A DNA stretch of 64,000 nt from Gammaproteobacteria bacterium (GCA_022072255.1 JAJVHZ010000002.1:1-64000); one strand, 5' to 3'; counted from the first letter of the stretch, positions 1-8,188 are shown. Notes: generated by a model from the letters alone, not told the origin. Program-made: numbers and translations.

Positions 1-279
1 TACGAGTGCATCCTGTGCGCGAGCTGCTCCGCGGCCTGCCCGAGCTACTGGTGGAACGGCGAGCGTTACCTGGGCCCGGCGATCCTGCTGCAGGCCTACC
101 GCTGGATCGCCGACTCCCGCGACGAGAGCACCGGTGAGCGGCTCGACATGCTGGAGGACCCGTTCCGCCTGTACCGCTGCCACACGATCATGAACTGCAC
201 CAAGACCTGCCCGAAGGGACTGAATCCCGCCAAGGCGATCGGCGAGATCAAGAAGCTGATGGTGCAGCGGCAGGGCTGA
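1..279 (+). CDS. sdhB: Succinate dehydrogenase iron-sulfur subunit, C-terminal part
   Basis: This is the last 92 codons of SdhB; the gene starts before the window. Succinate dehydrogenase (complex II) oxidises succinate to fumarate at the inner membrane and passes electrons to quinone. The motif [16 protein letters not shown] holds the [4Fe-4S] and neighbouring cluster cysteines, and [17 protein letters not shown] holds the later cysteine set and the quinone-site surroundings. The C-terminal end, AIGEIKKLM, is typical of the bacterial subunit. No reading frame continues downstream on this strand, so sdhB probably ends the sdh operon here. The assembly factor SdhE lies about 9 kb away. The identification is secure. 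Confidence 0.97.
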   Translation, partial: YECILCASCSAACPSYWWNGERYLGPAILLQAYRWIADSRDESTGERLDMLEDPFRLYRCHTIMNCTKTCPKGLNPAKAIGEIKKLMVQRQG

Positions 280-420
280 GCGGTCCGGGCGCATTCGACC
301 CGGCGGACTCACACGGGGCTCTGTCCTCCCCTGGCCCATGCGACCCACGCTGCGATACTGAACCTTGTCCTGGCAGACAGTGGTCAGGCCCCCGAGCCGG
401 GGCCTGCCGCCGCGCGCGGC

Positions 421-1605
421 TCACGGAGGGCGCGCCGCAAAGCCCATAAGGCGCCGCAGCAGCAGCGCCATGGCGACGGTCCACGCGAGGCCCGCTCCCC
501 ACAGCAGCACGACGGTGTACTCGGGCGAGGCCGAGTACGGCGCGCCGAGCCGCAGCAGGGCCGAGAGACTGACGAGCGCTGCGCCGGCGCCGATGTCGCC
601 GAACCGTTCGAGCGGACGGCGCTGCCGCATCGTGTGCGTCCTCGCCATCATCGTCAGCGTGAGCGTGCCCAGAGCGCCGACCGTGAGTCCGTGCAGCGCA
701 TGGGTGAGGCTCAGCGCACCGGCGGTCTGCGCGAGCCCCTTCAGCACCAGCCCGATGATCAGCCAGAGGTAGCCGAGGCCGAGGCTCCAGAGCTCGGGTC
801 GATCGAGCACGGTCCACAGCCGCCAGCGCCAGGCGCGTACCGCCGTGGTCGCAGCAGCGGCGATCGCGAACGCGCCGCTCGCCACGGCGGCGCCGGGGAT
901 GAGATCGCACGCGGCACCCGCGAGCATGAAGAGGATCATGAGCCGCTCCAGGCGCGGCTGCACGCGCGCCTGGAGGACCTCCCCGCGGCGGTAATGGTGG
1001 CCAGCCACGGCGGGCGAGATCGCGCGACCACCCATCAACAGCATCAGCAGCGCCAGCAGGTCGACCGCGAGCAGGAGCGCCTGGCGCTGCCCGCCGGGCA
1101 GCAGGCCGGCGACGCCGGCACGGTAGAGAAACGGGCAGGCGCAGATCGCGATCAGCAGCGGACCGATCACGCGGTTCTGCGCCTTCTTGGCCGCGCGCAT
1201 GAACATCGGCGCGGCGCCGTACGCCACCAGCCCGGCGAACAGCAGATTGGGAATGCCCACGACCGGGCTGGTCTCCGCGAAGAAGAACGGCGCGCCCCGT
1301 GCCGCGATCCAGCACAGGAACAGCGCCGCCAGCCACGATGGCGACGCCTTCGAGATCAGGAAGCCGGCCACCACCGCCAGGGCGTATCCGAACAGCATCT
1401 CGTGCGCGTGCACGAATGCCGTCGCGATCGGCCACGCGCTGCGCGCCGGGGAGGTCTGCGCGTACAGCCAGAGCGGGATCGCCACGATTGCGTACAGCGT
1501 CGCGGCAGGGAACAGGGCGGTGTCCGCGGACACCGGGTGCTTGCGATTGGGCGGAGGCGACGGTGCGTTCACCGTGCTCGATGCCGGGGACGGCGGTGCT
1601 GGCAT
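421..1605 (-). CDS. nnrS: NnrS family membrane protein
   Basis: This 394-residue polytopic membrane protein belongs to the NnrS family, haem- and copper-containing proteins linked to nitric oxide and nitrosative stress. Visible family features are FVHAHEMLFGYALAVVAGFL near the N-terminus and about 12 hydrophobic segments. I chose the ATG at 1605 because a TACAAT hexamer ends seven bases upstream (1618-1613 on this strand), which would make the mRNA leaderless. An in-frame GTG at 1644 is the alternative and would add 13 residues. Two 26-base direct repeats lie 120-220 bases upstream and may be operators. No denitrification gene is adjacent. Confidence 0.88.
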   Translation of the reverse strand: MPAPPSPASSTVNAPSPPPNRKHPVSADTALFPAATLYAIVAIPLWLYAQTSPARSAWPIATAFVHAHEMLFGYALAVVAGFLISKASPSWLAALFLCWIAARGAPFFFAETSPVVGIPNLLFAGLVAYGAAPMFMRAAKKAQNRVIGPLLIAICACPFLYRAGVAGLLPGGQRQALLLAVDLLALLMLLMGGRAISPAVAGHHYRRGEVLQARVQPRLERLMILFMLAGAACDLIPGAAVASGAFAIAAAATTAVRAWRWRLWTVLDRPELWSLGLGYLWLIIGLVLKGLAQTAGALSLTHALHGLTVGALGTLTLTMMARTHTMRQRRPLERFGDIGAGAALVSLSALLRLGAPYSASPEYTVVLLWGAGLAWTVAMALLLRRLMGFAARPP

Positions 1606-1612
1606 GAGCGCA

Positions 1613-1618
1613 ATTGTA
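1613..1618 (-). promoter_or_regulatory. Candidate -10 hexamer of nnrS (leaderless type)
   Basis: TACAAT on the minus strand is separated by seven bases from the ATG at 1605. The spacing would place transcription initiation at or next to the start codon. No clear -35 hexamer is visible. The same arrangement occurs before sdhE and the CcsA-like gene. Confidence 0.45.
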
Positions 1619-1728
1619 CGCGGCGAACGTCCCGGGCGGCGCACGCTGGGAGGAATGGCGGCCGATCCCCGTCATCTCGCCTGTCACGCTTGCGTGCGGC
1701 CCCGCCGGCCTGGCGACAGAGATCCATT

Positions 1729-1826
1729 CCATCTCCCTGAACGGCAGTTCCAACGATGTCCGCGCTCGCCAGCGCAAGGTAGTGCATCCTGACATCCGAT
1801 CCATCTCCCTGAACGGCAGTTTCAAC
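1729..1826. repeat. Pair of 26-base direct repeats, 72-base period
   Basis: The unit at 1729-1754 and the unit at 1801-1826 share the core CCATCTCCCTGAACGGCAGT and differ at one base of 26. Both lie between the divergent ends of nnrS and the GDT1 exporter, upstream of nnrS. The intervening 46 bases are not repeated. Possible roles are paired operators for a nitric-oxide regulator or a remnant of a dispersed repeat family. Neither copy is an evident palindrome. Confidence 0.75.
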
Positions 1827-1884
1827 CCCCGAACAAATGAATGAGCTTGAGGAACCGCCCGGCCGATATTGGGATCAAGTCGTG

Positions 1885-2463
1885 TCAGAAGCCGAGGTGC
1901 TTGCCGACTCCGGCCAGCGTTGCCAGACCGAGGAGCAGGAAAACCCCGGCAGCGACGGTGTGGACAGCCCTCATCGGAATCCTTGCGCCAAACTTCTCGC
2001 CGACGATGACGACTGGCACGTCGGCGAGCAGCATCCCCAGCGTGGTGCCTACGACGACCAGCAGCGGGCTCGCATTACTGGCGGCCATCGCGACGGTGGC
2101 GAGTTGGGTCTTGTCCCCCATCTCGGCAAGAAAGAATGTGACCAGCGTCGCCCCGAAAACCCCCAGGTGCCTTGCCACACGGGTTTCCTCCTCCTCGATC
2201 TCGTCCGGAATGAGCGTCCAGGCGGCCATTGCAATGAAGGAGAATCCCAGCACCCAGCGCAACACCTGCGGACTGACGATCGTGGTGATCCACGCGCCGA
2301 GCGCGCCGGCCAGGCCGTGATTGAACACGGTCGCGCACAGGATGCCGGCGACGATCGGAAGAGGCTTCTTGAAGCGGACAGCCAGGAGTAAGGCGAGCAG
2401 CTGGGTCTTGTCGCCGATTTCGGCCAGCGCAATCACCCCAGTCGAGACAACGAGAGTTTCCAT
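1885..2463 (-). CDS. TMEM165/GDT1 family cation exporter
   Basis: This 192-residue membrane protein has the two family signatures, EIGDKTQ near residue 15 and EMGDKTQ in the second half, on two homologous three-helix repeats. GDT1/UPF0016 proteins export manganese or calcium across the membrane. The ATG at 2463 was chosen because the motif-bearing first helix starts directly after it; a longer in-frame start at 2517 would run into the riboswitch region. The manganese-sensing yybP-ykoY riboswitch upstream strongly supports Mn2+ export as the function here. The gene appears to be monocistronic. Confidence 0.93.
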   Translation of the reverse strand: METLVVSTGVIALAEIGDKTQLLALLLAVRFKKPLPIVAGILCATVFNHGLAGALGAWITTIVSPQVLRWVLGFSFIAMAAWTLIPDEIEEEETRVARHLGVFGATLVTFFLAEMGDKTQLATVAMAASNASPLLVVVGTTLGMLLADVPVVIVGEKFGARIPMRAVHTVAAGVFLLLGLATLAGVGKHLGF

Positions 2464-2532
2464 TAGGGGTTCCGAGGCCGGTGCGAAGACGAATGACCAT
2501 GCCGCTTCCCCGGCCAATCCGGAGGCGGCGTG

Positions 2533-2642
2533 GTCAAAGGTCTTGCCAAGCTTGGGAACCGCTTACGCCATGGCCCGTGGGCCAAGTGTGTTGGCGCAAG
2601 CCCCTTCCCCGTACGTGCGAAGGGCGGCTACTCCCCAATGAC
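2533..2642 (-). promoter_or_regulatory. yybP-ykoY manganese riboswitch
   Basis: On the minus strand the conserved elements appear in order: GGGGAGTAGCC, then CGCCAACACACTTGGC, then GGCAAGACCTTTGACC. These are the P1-flanking segment, the conserved L3 loop helix and the 3' core of the yybP-ykoY aptamer. P1 can form between GTCATTGG (2642-2635) and CCTTTGAC (2540-2533) with a two-base internal mismatch. A second hairpin, GACCACGCCGC with GCGGCATGGTC (2535-2495), overlaps the 3' strand of P1 and could be the switching helix. The family binds Mn2+ and activates exporters, which fits the downstream GDT1 gene. Confidence 0.92.
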
Positions 2643-2769
2643 GCTCGTCATGCTATAAGCATCGACTGTCCGTGTCCATCGGTCATTTCGACTCGAGGTT
2701 TCCCCGGCAGAGGCGAAGAGGCATCGAGCCGCCGTCCCGGCGGCCCGCAGCCCTGTTGCCTGAACCGGG

Positions 2770-3216
2770 CTACTGATTCTGTATCCGCACCGTCTGATTG
2801 CCCGCGATCGCGGCCCCGGCAGCCGTGTGGCAATCCAGGACGATGCTGTAACGCGCGGCTATGAGTTCCGCGTCCTTGTGCACGGTGACCAGATATCTGC
2901 CCGCTGCGCCGGTCCTCACCGCCGTTGGAGGGGCCACCCCCTCCAGTGAGATCGCACTTCGTACGAGTCCGGTCGGGGCGATCACTTCCACGGTGATCTC
3001 ATCGACCGGATTTCCATCCGGATTCGCGACCCTGGCTCGCGCTGAGGCGGTTCCGCCGGGGCAGGTGAGACGGTAGACATCCGTCGGAGCGAAGGCGGCA
3101 TTTCCCGCCCCCAACGTACCGGCGAAAGGTCCATCGGCAATACTTACCGGGGCATTCAGCGATACAGCGAGGGCAACAGCGACCATGTTGACGCTGTTAC
3201 GCAATGTGGCTTTCAT
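2770..3216 (-). CDS. Small exported protein of unknown function
   Basis: A 148-residue protein with an N-terminal signal peptide (hydrophobic stretch MVAVALAVSLNAPVSIA, probable cleavage around residue 28). The mature part is Ala/Gly/Thr/Val rich with two cysteines, one in RLTCPGG and one in VLDCHT, that could form a disulfide in a beta-sandwich fold. I do not recognise the family. The start at 3216 has GAGGAA seven bases upstream and puts the signal peptide at the N-terminus. The frame stays open to 3372, where another start with its own ribosome site belongs to a separate remnant, so a gene finder might wrongly fuse them. Confidence 0.7.
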   Translation of the reverse strand: MKATLRNSVNMVAVALAVSLNAPVSIADGPFAGTLGAGNAAFAPTDVYRLTCPGGTASARARVANPDGNPVDEITVEVIAPTGLVRSAISLEGVAPPTAVRTGAAGRYLVTVHKDAELIAARYSIVLDCHTAAGAAIAGNQTVRIQNQ

Positions 3217-3230
3217 TTCTCTGTTCCTCG

Positions 3231-3372
3231 CTAACGAACGCGACAGGCGACGGTCACGGGGCCGGCCGCCAGTCGGCCGCTCACGTTGTACACCCAGGCA
3301 GTCACGCTCCCCCGGATGAAGGTTGGCCGGATTACAGAGTGCGATCACAGCTGCGAAGCGAAGTCTCTTCAT
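3231..3372 (-). pseudogene. Remnant of a small secreted protein with G-run frameshift
   Basis: An ATG at 3372 with AGAGGAA seven bases upstream opens a signal-like start, MKRLRFAAVIAL. Beyond a run of five G residues (minus strand, near 3310) the natural continuation lies in another frame and reads TAWVYNVSGRLAAGPVTVAC followed by RVR and a stop at 3231. Removing one G would join the two into a 46-codon reading frame. The tail looks like the end of an exported beta-rich protein similar in style to the next gene, so most of the original gene may have been lost. An assembly error in the G run is an alternative. Confidence 0.45.
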
Positions 3373-3621
3373 GGAGTGTTCCTCTCGATTTTCTCTGGGG
3401 AGAGCCTCTGCCGTGCGACTCCCCTTGGGCTGATCGCGACGGACGGATTTGCGGGCTCACGAAGCGTGTATCCCCCGGAACCCCGGAAAGGTTCATGGTC
3501 CGAGGCGGTGTCGCGCCCGCAGCCGCCCGCCCGCGGACCGGGCGCGCATTCCGGCCGGAACGTAACGAAGCCGGGGAGGACTGCGAGGACTGCCGGCCGT
3601 GGCCGGCGCACGTCAGGATGG

Positions 3622-4941
3622 CTAGAGCGAGGGCACCCGGCCGGCCAGCGCATCGCGCGCCGCCGCGCATTCGCCCCCTCCGCGCAGGCGCGCCACCGCC
3701 TGACAGGCGTTCACCGTGACGGCGGTGCCGAGCGGGGATGAACCGCGCAACATCTCCGCGATGCGCGCCGCCGGCAGATTCGGCGCCAGTGAACGCAGCA
3801 GCGCGACGACTCCCGACACGTGCGCCGCCGCGAACGAACTGCCGGAGATGAAGTCGTAGCGGGCCCCGGGAAGGGTCGTCAGCACGTCGACACCCGGCGC
3901 ACTGACCGCGTAGTCGTTCCGGACCTGCCCTTCCTCTCCGGTGGCCACCACGCGGAAGACCTGCGCCATGTTCGCTGCGAGCGTCTCGTCGCCGTCGGTG
4001 GCCGGCTGGGCGAGGACGACGATGACGTTGCGTTCGACGGCCTTCTGCAGCAGTGCCTCCAGCAACGCGTCCGACGGACCGCTCAGACTCAGGTTGAGGA
4101 CGTCCACCCCTTCACGAACGGCGGTCTCAAGGGCCTGCGCCAGCGTGAATGTATTGCAGACGGCCTCGGCGCCTCCGATCCGCTCCGCCCAGCAGGCCTT
4201 CATCGGCAGCACCTTCGCCGCCGGGGCGACCCCGATGATGCCCAGTTCGTTGTGACCGCCCGCGACGATGACGCCGGCGACGGCGGTGCCATGCACGTCC
4301 GTGTCGAACTCCGCCGCCGGGGAATCGGTGAAATCGAAATCCTGCGCCAGTTGCCCCATCAGATCGGGGTGATGGCGATCCACCCCGCTGTCGATGACCG
4401 CGATGGTCGTGCCCTTGCCCATCGACCACCGGTGCGCGGTTTCCACGTCCAGCAGGGTCAGGGACTTCTGCAGTGGCCGGTACGGGTCCGCGTGCATGAC
4501 GCGAAAGTGATTCATCCGTTGCGCCGAGTCGATCCGACCGTCTTTCCTCAACCTGTCCAGGATGTCATCGAGACCGGCAGCATCGGGAACTTCGTAGACG
4601 ACGCAATGAACCCCGAGCACGAGCATCGGCCATTCCTTCACGAGCGACAGCCCGTGATCCGCGGCGATACGCGCGGACAGCCGACGCGCCCACGTGGAAG
4701 ACAGGTAGTCGCGCGCGCCGCCGTAGTAGCGCCCCGGCGTGCCGGTCGGCGCCCGCAGGATGCGCTCGTCGATGAAGGTGACCAGTATCTGACGGGATTC
4801 CAGCGCGTGGCGGGCGTTCGCGCCCATCCGCTCCACGGCATCCTCGCCCGTGTCGCGCGCCCAGGCCGACGGACAGGCCGACGCCAGCATCGCGATCGCC
4901 ATCGCGACGGCGCGCATCACGGCGTGGATCGGTGCATTCAT
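3622..4941 (-). CDS. Exported subtilisin-like (S8) serine protease
   Basis: A 439-residue protein with a signal peptide (residues 1-29), a propeptide-like region (about 95-150) and a subtilase domain. The triad is visible as D184 in AVIDSGVD, H217 in DVHGTAVAGV and S369 in SGSSFAAAH. The usual oxyanion-hole motif (A-A-G-N) is replaced by LAQPAT near residue 310, so catalysis may be altered. The start at 4941 overlaps the anti-sigma stop by four bases (ATGA), which indicates translational coupling. Sitting third in a sigma/anti-sigma operon suggests that it either acts in the signalling cascade or is a coupled output. It probably acts in the periplasm or is secreted. Confidence 0.9.
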   Translation of the reverse strand: MNAPIHAVMRAVAMAIAMLASACPSAWARDTGEDAVERMGANARHALESRQILVTFIDERILRAPTGTPGRYYGGARDYLSSTWARRLSARIAADHGLSLVKEWPMLVLGVHCVVYEVPDAAGLDDILDRLRKDGRIDSAQRMNHFRVMHADPYRPLQKSLTLLDVETAHRWSMGKGTTIAVIDSGVDRHHPDLMGQLAQDFDFTDSPAAEFDTDVHGTAVAGVIVAGGHNELGIIGVAPAAKVLPMKACWAERIGGAEAVCNTFTLAQALETAVREGVDVLNLSLSGPSDALLEALLQKAVERNVIVVLAQPATDGDETLAANMAQVFRVVATGEEGQVRNDYAVSAPGVDVLTTLPGARYDFISGSSFAAAHVSGVVALLRSLAPNLPAARIAEMLRGSSPLGTAVTVNACQAVARLRGGGECAAARDALAGRVPSL

Positions 4942-5612
4942 GGCCTGCCGGTCGGCGCAATGGCCTCCGCCAGCAACACTTCGTCCTGTCGGCGCAGAGA
5001 TTCGAGAGCGCTCCGCAGGGCCTCGTCGTTGGGCTCGACCGATCGCAGTCGCACGATGTACGCCCCGGCGGAATTCGGGCCGTCGACCACCACCCCCGCG
5101 TACGGTTCGAGCAGGCTCGTCATCCGCTCCGGCGACACGTTCGCCCGAAGCACCAGCCTGACCTCGTTGCCCTGGCCGGAATACCGCGTGGCCGATGGCG
5201 ATGCGAGCGTACGGTACGCGCCATCCGGGCCACCCCGACCGGCCATGAAGGCGACGGGTGCGGCGATGGCGAGCGCCACCGCCGCCGCGAGCGCCGCACG
5301 GCGGCCGGCCCATCGGCGCGGCGGCGCGGAACTGACCGAAGGCTGCGGCGGCGCGGATACGCGTTCCTGACGTATCCGCTGCTTCAGGCGCGCGAGCCCG
5401 AGGTCCGATGGCTGCGGCGATGCCTGCGACGCGGCGACGAGGTCTCGCAGGCCGAATTCCGCCTCCGCCGCCGCGGCGCAGCGCCCGCAGCCGGCGAGAT
5501 GCTCGCGCACGCGCTCGCGCTCGTCTTCCTCCAGCCTGTCGATCACGTACCAGGGCAACAGCAGTTGAACACCTTCGTGCTCGTCGCACGGACGTTCCGT
5601 GGCTTCGATCAT
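4938..5612 (-). CDS. Anti-sigma factor with zinc-finger domain and propeptide-like periplasmic domain
   Basis: This 224-residue protein has a cytoplasmic zf-HC2 anti-sigma domain with the H-x3-C-x2-C motif at H38, C42 and C45, one membrane segment at about 104-125, and a periplasmic domain of about 75 residues at the C-terminus. That domain (SLLEPYAGVVVDG ... AYIVRL ... ALESLRRQDEVLLAEA) has the sequence pattern of an S8 protease prodomain, by my reading. ATGA overlaps join it both to the sigma factor upstream and to the protease downstream. It should hold the sigma factor inactive at the membrane; the release signal is unknown. Confidence 0.87.
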   Translation of the reverse strand: MIEATERPCDEHEGVQLLLPWYVIDRLEEDERERVREHLAGCGRCAAAAEAEFGLRDLVAASQASPQPSDLGLARLKQRIRQERVSAPPQPSVSSAPPRRWAGRRAALAAAVALAIAAPVAFMAGRGGPDGAYRTLASPSATRYSGQGNEVRLVLRANVSPERMTSLLEPYAGVVVDGPNSAGAYIVRLRSVEPNDEALRSALESLRRQDEVLLAEAIAPTGRP

Positions 5613-6217
5613 GCGTCCACCTCCTGCGCGTCGCCGGCGGCGACAACCTGCCCGGTCAGTTCGGGCCAGAAGACCCGCAGTCGCTTGCGGGCGTGAAACA
5701 TGCGGGTCTTGACCGTGTTCTCCGGGCACTCCAACGCCACGGCGATATCCTGGTAGGGCAATCCATGGTAGTAGACCAGCTCCATGACGGCGCGCTGCTC
5801 CGGGGTGAGCAGCGCGAATGCCTTTTCGGCGAGCGATGTGGTCGATACCAGGTCCGTCATGTCGTCGGTCGCAGCCAATTCCAGCGCCTCCCTGTCGTTG
5901 ACGGCAATCGAATCGCGCCCGTGGCGTTCGATGGCCTTCAATGCCCTCTTGTGCGCGATGCCCAGGATCCAGGTCGAGGCCCGCGACAGTGGCGTCGTAG
6001 CGGCGGCCTTCTGCCAGACGATGTACATCACGTCGTTGACGACCTCTTCGCAGCATTCCGGGCGGCGCGTGATCCTGAGGACGAAGCGGCAGAGGATCGC
6101 GTAATAACGCTTGTACAGTCTCTCCAGCGCCGCCTCGTCGCCGTCGCCAATGCGCCGGATCAGGGCCCAATCCGCCGTCTCGTCGTCTCGCAGCCCGGTC
6201 TCGCCCACCGCAGTCAT
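5609..6217 (-). CDS. ECF-type RNA polymerase sigma factor
   Basis: A 202-residue sigma-70 family protein with region 2 (ALERLYKRYYAILCRFVLRI ... EEVVNDVMYIVWQKA) and region 4 (LTPEQRAVMELVYYHGLPYQ ... ENTVKTRMFHARKRLR). The size and absence of regions 1 and 3 mark it as an ECF sigma factor. The stop overlaps the anti-sigma start by four bases. Such sigma factors usually activate their own operon, so a promoter in the 145 bases before 6217 would be expected, but I cannot define its motif from a single copy. Confidence 0.95.
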   Translation of the reverse strand: MTAVGETGLRDDETADWALIRRIGDGDEAALERLYKRYYAILCRFVLRITRRPECCEEVVNDVMYIVWQKAAATTPLSRASTWILGIAHKRALKAIERHGRDSIAVNDREALELAATDDMTDLVSTTSLAEKAFALLTPEQRAVMELVYYHGLPYQDIAVALECPENTVKTRMFHARKRLRVFWPELTGQVVAAGDAQEVDA

Positions 6218-6362
6218 TGGTTTTTCGAGCGCTCGACCCGCCGTTGTGGGTGTGGATCCCGGCGCCGCGGAAAAAGGTTCAATGGCCGGTGCGCGCCGCC
6301 CTCCGCCGGCAGGTGCGGGGCGAGATTGGCGGAGCGTCCGACCCCGTTGCGAAGCGCGCCCA

Positions 6363-7178
6363 TCAGAATCCGACAGTTACCGTGAATACGATGCTAGGGT
6401 CGATCAGCAACTCCTCGAACGGGCCGTGGGCTGCGCCGTTGCCGGCCTCGGTGGATCCGTTGAACTCCGTTGCGTCGTAATAGCGAAGATCGGCGCTGAT
6501 GTGCCGCGTCGGAAACCACGTAAGGCCAAGGTTCCAATAGACATCGTCGTACCCGAGCGCGGAGCGGGCCCGGTCGTAACCCAGGCCGGCGGAGCCATCG
6601 ATCGTGCCGGCCAGGGGGTAGCGTGCGTCGATCTGGAGGTTCAGCACGTTGCTGCCGCGGCCATAGGCATCCGGCGCCGTGCCGGCGCGCAGGCTCAGCA
6701 GGTCGCGGTAGTGCAACAGCGCCTGCGCCTCGAGGTAATTGGCAGCCTCCTCGAACACCTCGTCATCGTAGAGATATGCGGCGAGCATGGTGTCGAGTCG
6801 CACGTCCTCCGCGATGCGCCACCGCTTGCCTGCGTACGGATATGCCTCCAGGCGGGCATCGCCGAACTCCACGGCCGCCACCCACGCGCCCGCGATCAGG
6901 CCGGTGCGCGAATGCAGCAGATCGAAGTTCGCCTGCAAGGTGGGACGGTCCTCGCTCTTGGTGTACGCCCGATAGACATAGTTGGTCGTGGCATTCAGGA
7001 ATGCGGTGGCGGTGGTTTCCGCGACGGCAGGGGACGTCGCGACGAGTAGCGTTGCAGCGCAAAGACCGTCGGGCAGCAGGGCGGATCCGCAGTGGCGGGT
7101 CGACGGACTGCGCTGTGAACCGGACCGCGGCGGTTGACCCGCTCGGACCGGTTTCCTGCCTCTTGTCTGAAACTTCAT
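6363..7178 (-). CDS. TorF family putative outer-membrane porin
   Basis: A protein of about 271 residues matching the TorF (Gcw_chp) family of putative porins: ATTNYVYRAYTKSEDRPTLQ near the start of the mature part, alternating beta-strand patterns, and a C-terminal aromatic residue (VTVGF) as expected for an outer-membrane barrel. The signal sequence appears as LLPDGLCAATLLVATSPAVA, which follows an unusually long basic lead of about 30 residues from the ATG at 7178. The true start may be a non-ATG codon closer to the signal peptide. It precedes the sigma-factor operon by 145 bases on the same strand. Confidence 0.78.
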   Translation of the reverse strand: MKFQTRGRKPVRAGQPPRSGSQRSPSTRHCGSALLPDGLCAATLLVATSPAVAETTATAFLNATTNYVYRAYTKSEDRPTLQANFDLLHSRTGLIAGAWVAAVEFGDARLEAYPYAGKRWRIAEDVRLDTMLAAYLYDDEVFEEAANYLEAQALLHYRDLLSLRAGTAPDAYGRGSNVLNLQIDARYPLAGTIDGSAGLGYDRARSALGYDDVYWNLGLTWFPTRHISADLRYYDATEFNGSTEAGNGAAHGPFEELLIDPSIVFTVTVGF

Positions 7179-7528
7179 TCGACGATATGGCCGGCTGGCG
7201 GTCCGCGTTCGCCCGAGAGAGGCCATTACTGACACACCGATACACACCGATCCAGTGCCGTGGATCAAGAATCAGGCCTGCGCGCATCGGGGGTGCCGCG
7301 AAGCGCCCCTGCAGCCAGTTGGGCTGTGGACTTTCACGCCCCGCGGTGACGGCCCTGAATCGGCCATTCGATCTCGGCAGATGGTCGGCGGCCGACCCCG
7401 GACACGGGGCCATACGTCCGCCATTGATCGGTCAGCAGACGGCTGCCGCGACCCAATTCGTGCTTGCCTCGCGCCCGCGACACTCCTATCTTGCACCCCA
7501 AACTCGACGGTCACAGAGGGTAACGACG
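7179..7528. other. Intergenic region between TorF and SDR genes
   Basis: About 350 bases between two divergent genes. It should hold both promoters, but I see no convincing -35/-10 pair, palindrome or repeat, and no open frame here resembles a protein. Confidence 0.5.
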
Positions 7529-8188
7529 ATGGCGACGGCACTGGTGACGGGCGGCAACAGGGGCATAGGGCTGGAGCTTTGCCGGCAACTGAAGCAGCGC
7601 GGGGTCGGCGTCATCGCCGCGTGCAGGCGGTCCTCCGCGGAGTTGGATGCGCTGGGGATCAGGGTCGTGTCCGGGTTCGAGGTGACCGACGCCGGATCGG
7701 TCGCCGCGCTCGCGCGGGAACTGTCCGGAACCCGGATCGACCTGCTGATCAACAACGCCGGCATGCTCACGGTCGAGTCCCTGGCGGATCTCGACTACGG
7801 GCGCATCCGCGAGCAGTTCGAGGTCAACACGCTCGGCCCGCTGCGGGTCACCACCGCGCTGCTGCCGAACCTGCACGAGGGCTCGAAGGTCGTCATCATC
7901 ACCAGCCGCATGGGCTCAATCGGCGACAACGGCAGCGGCGGCTACTACGGCTATCGCATCTCCAAGGCCGCGGTGAACATGGCCGGCGTCAGCCTGGCGC
8001 GCGATCTGAAACCCCGCGGCATCGGCGTCTTCATCCTGCATCCCGGCATGGTCGCCACCGGGATGACCGACGGGCAGGGCATCCCCCCGGCAGAGTCCGC
8101 GGCCATGCTGCTGGCGCGCATCGAGGAGCTCGGCCTGGCGCAGACCGGCACCTTCCACCACGCCAACGGCGAAACCCTGCCGTGGTGA
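7529..8188 (+). CDS. SDR family oxidoreductase
   Basis: A 219-residue classical short-chain dehydrogenase. TGGNRGIG binds the NAD(P) cofactor at the N-terminus, NNAG lies in the middle, and the catalytic tyrosine and lysine are in YxxxK form (YGYRISK). It resembles the C-factor/CsgA-like subgroup. The substrate cannot be told. The ATG at 7529 follows AGAGGGTAACG. The next gene starts inside the stop codon (GTGA), so the two are translationally coupled. Confidence 0.92.
   Translation: MATALVTGGNRGIGLELCRQLKQRGVGVIAACRRSSAELDALGIRVVSGFEVTDAGSVAALARELSGTRIDLLINNAGMLTVESLADLDYGRIREQFEVNTLGPLRVTTALLPNLHEGSKVVIITSRMGSIGDNGSGGYYGYRISKAAVNMAGVSLARDLKPRGIGVFILHPGMVATGMTDGQGIPPAESAAMLLARIEELGLAQTGTFHHANGETLPW

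Noticed and set aside
634-1740. Long plus-strand frame opposite nnrS
   Set aside because: It is the antisense shadow of a confidently identified membrane protein and has low-complexity composition.
1729-1826. Possible minimal CRISPR array
   Set aside because: Only two repeat copies, a 46-base gap, no further units and no cas genes nearby; operators or a dispersed repeat are simpler explanations.
2770-3372. A single 200-residue protein starting at 3372
   Set aside because: A signal peptide with its own ribosome site starts at 3216, and the sequence before it is explained better by a separate frameshifted remnant.
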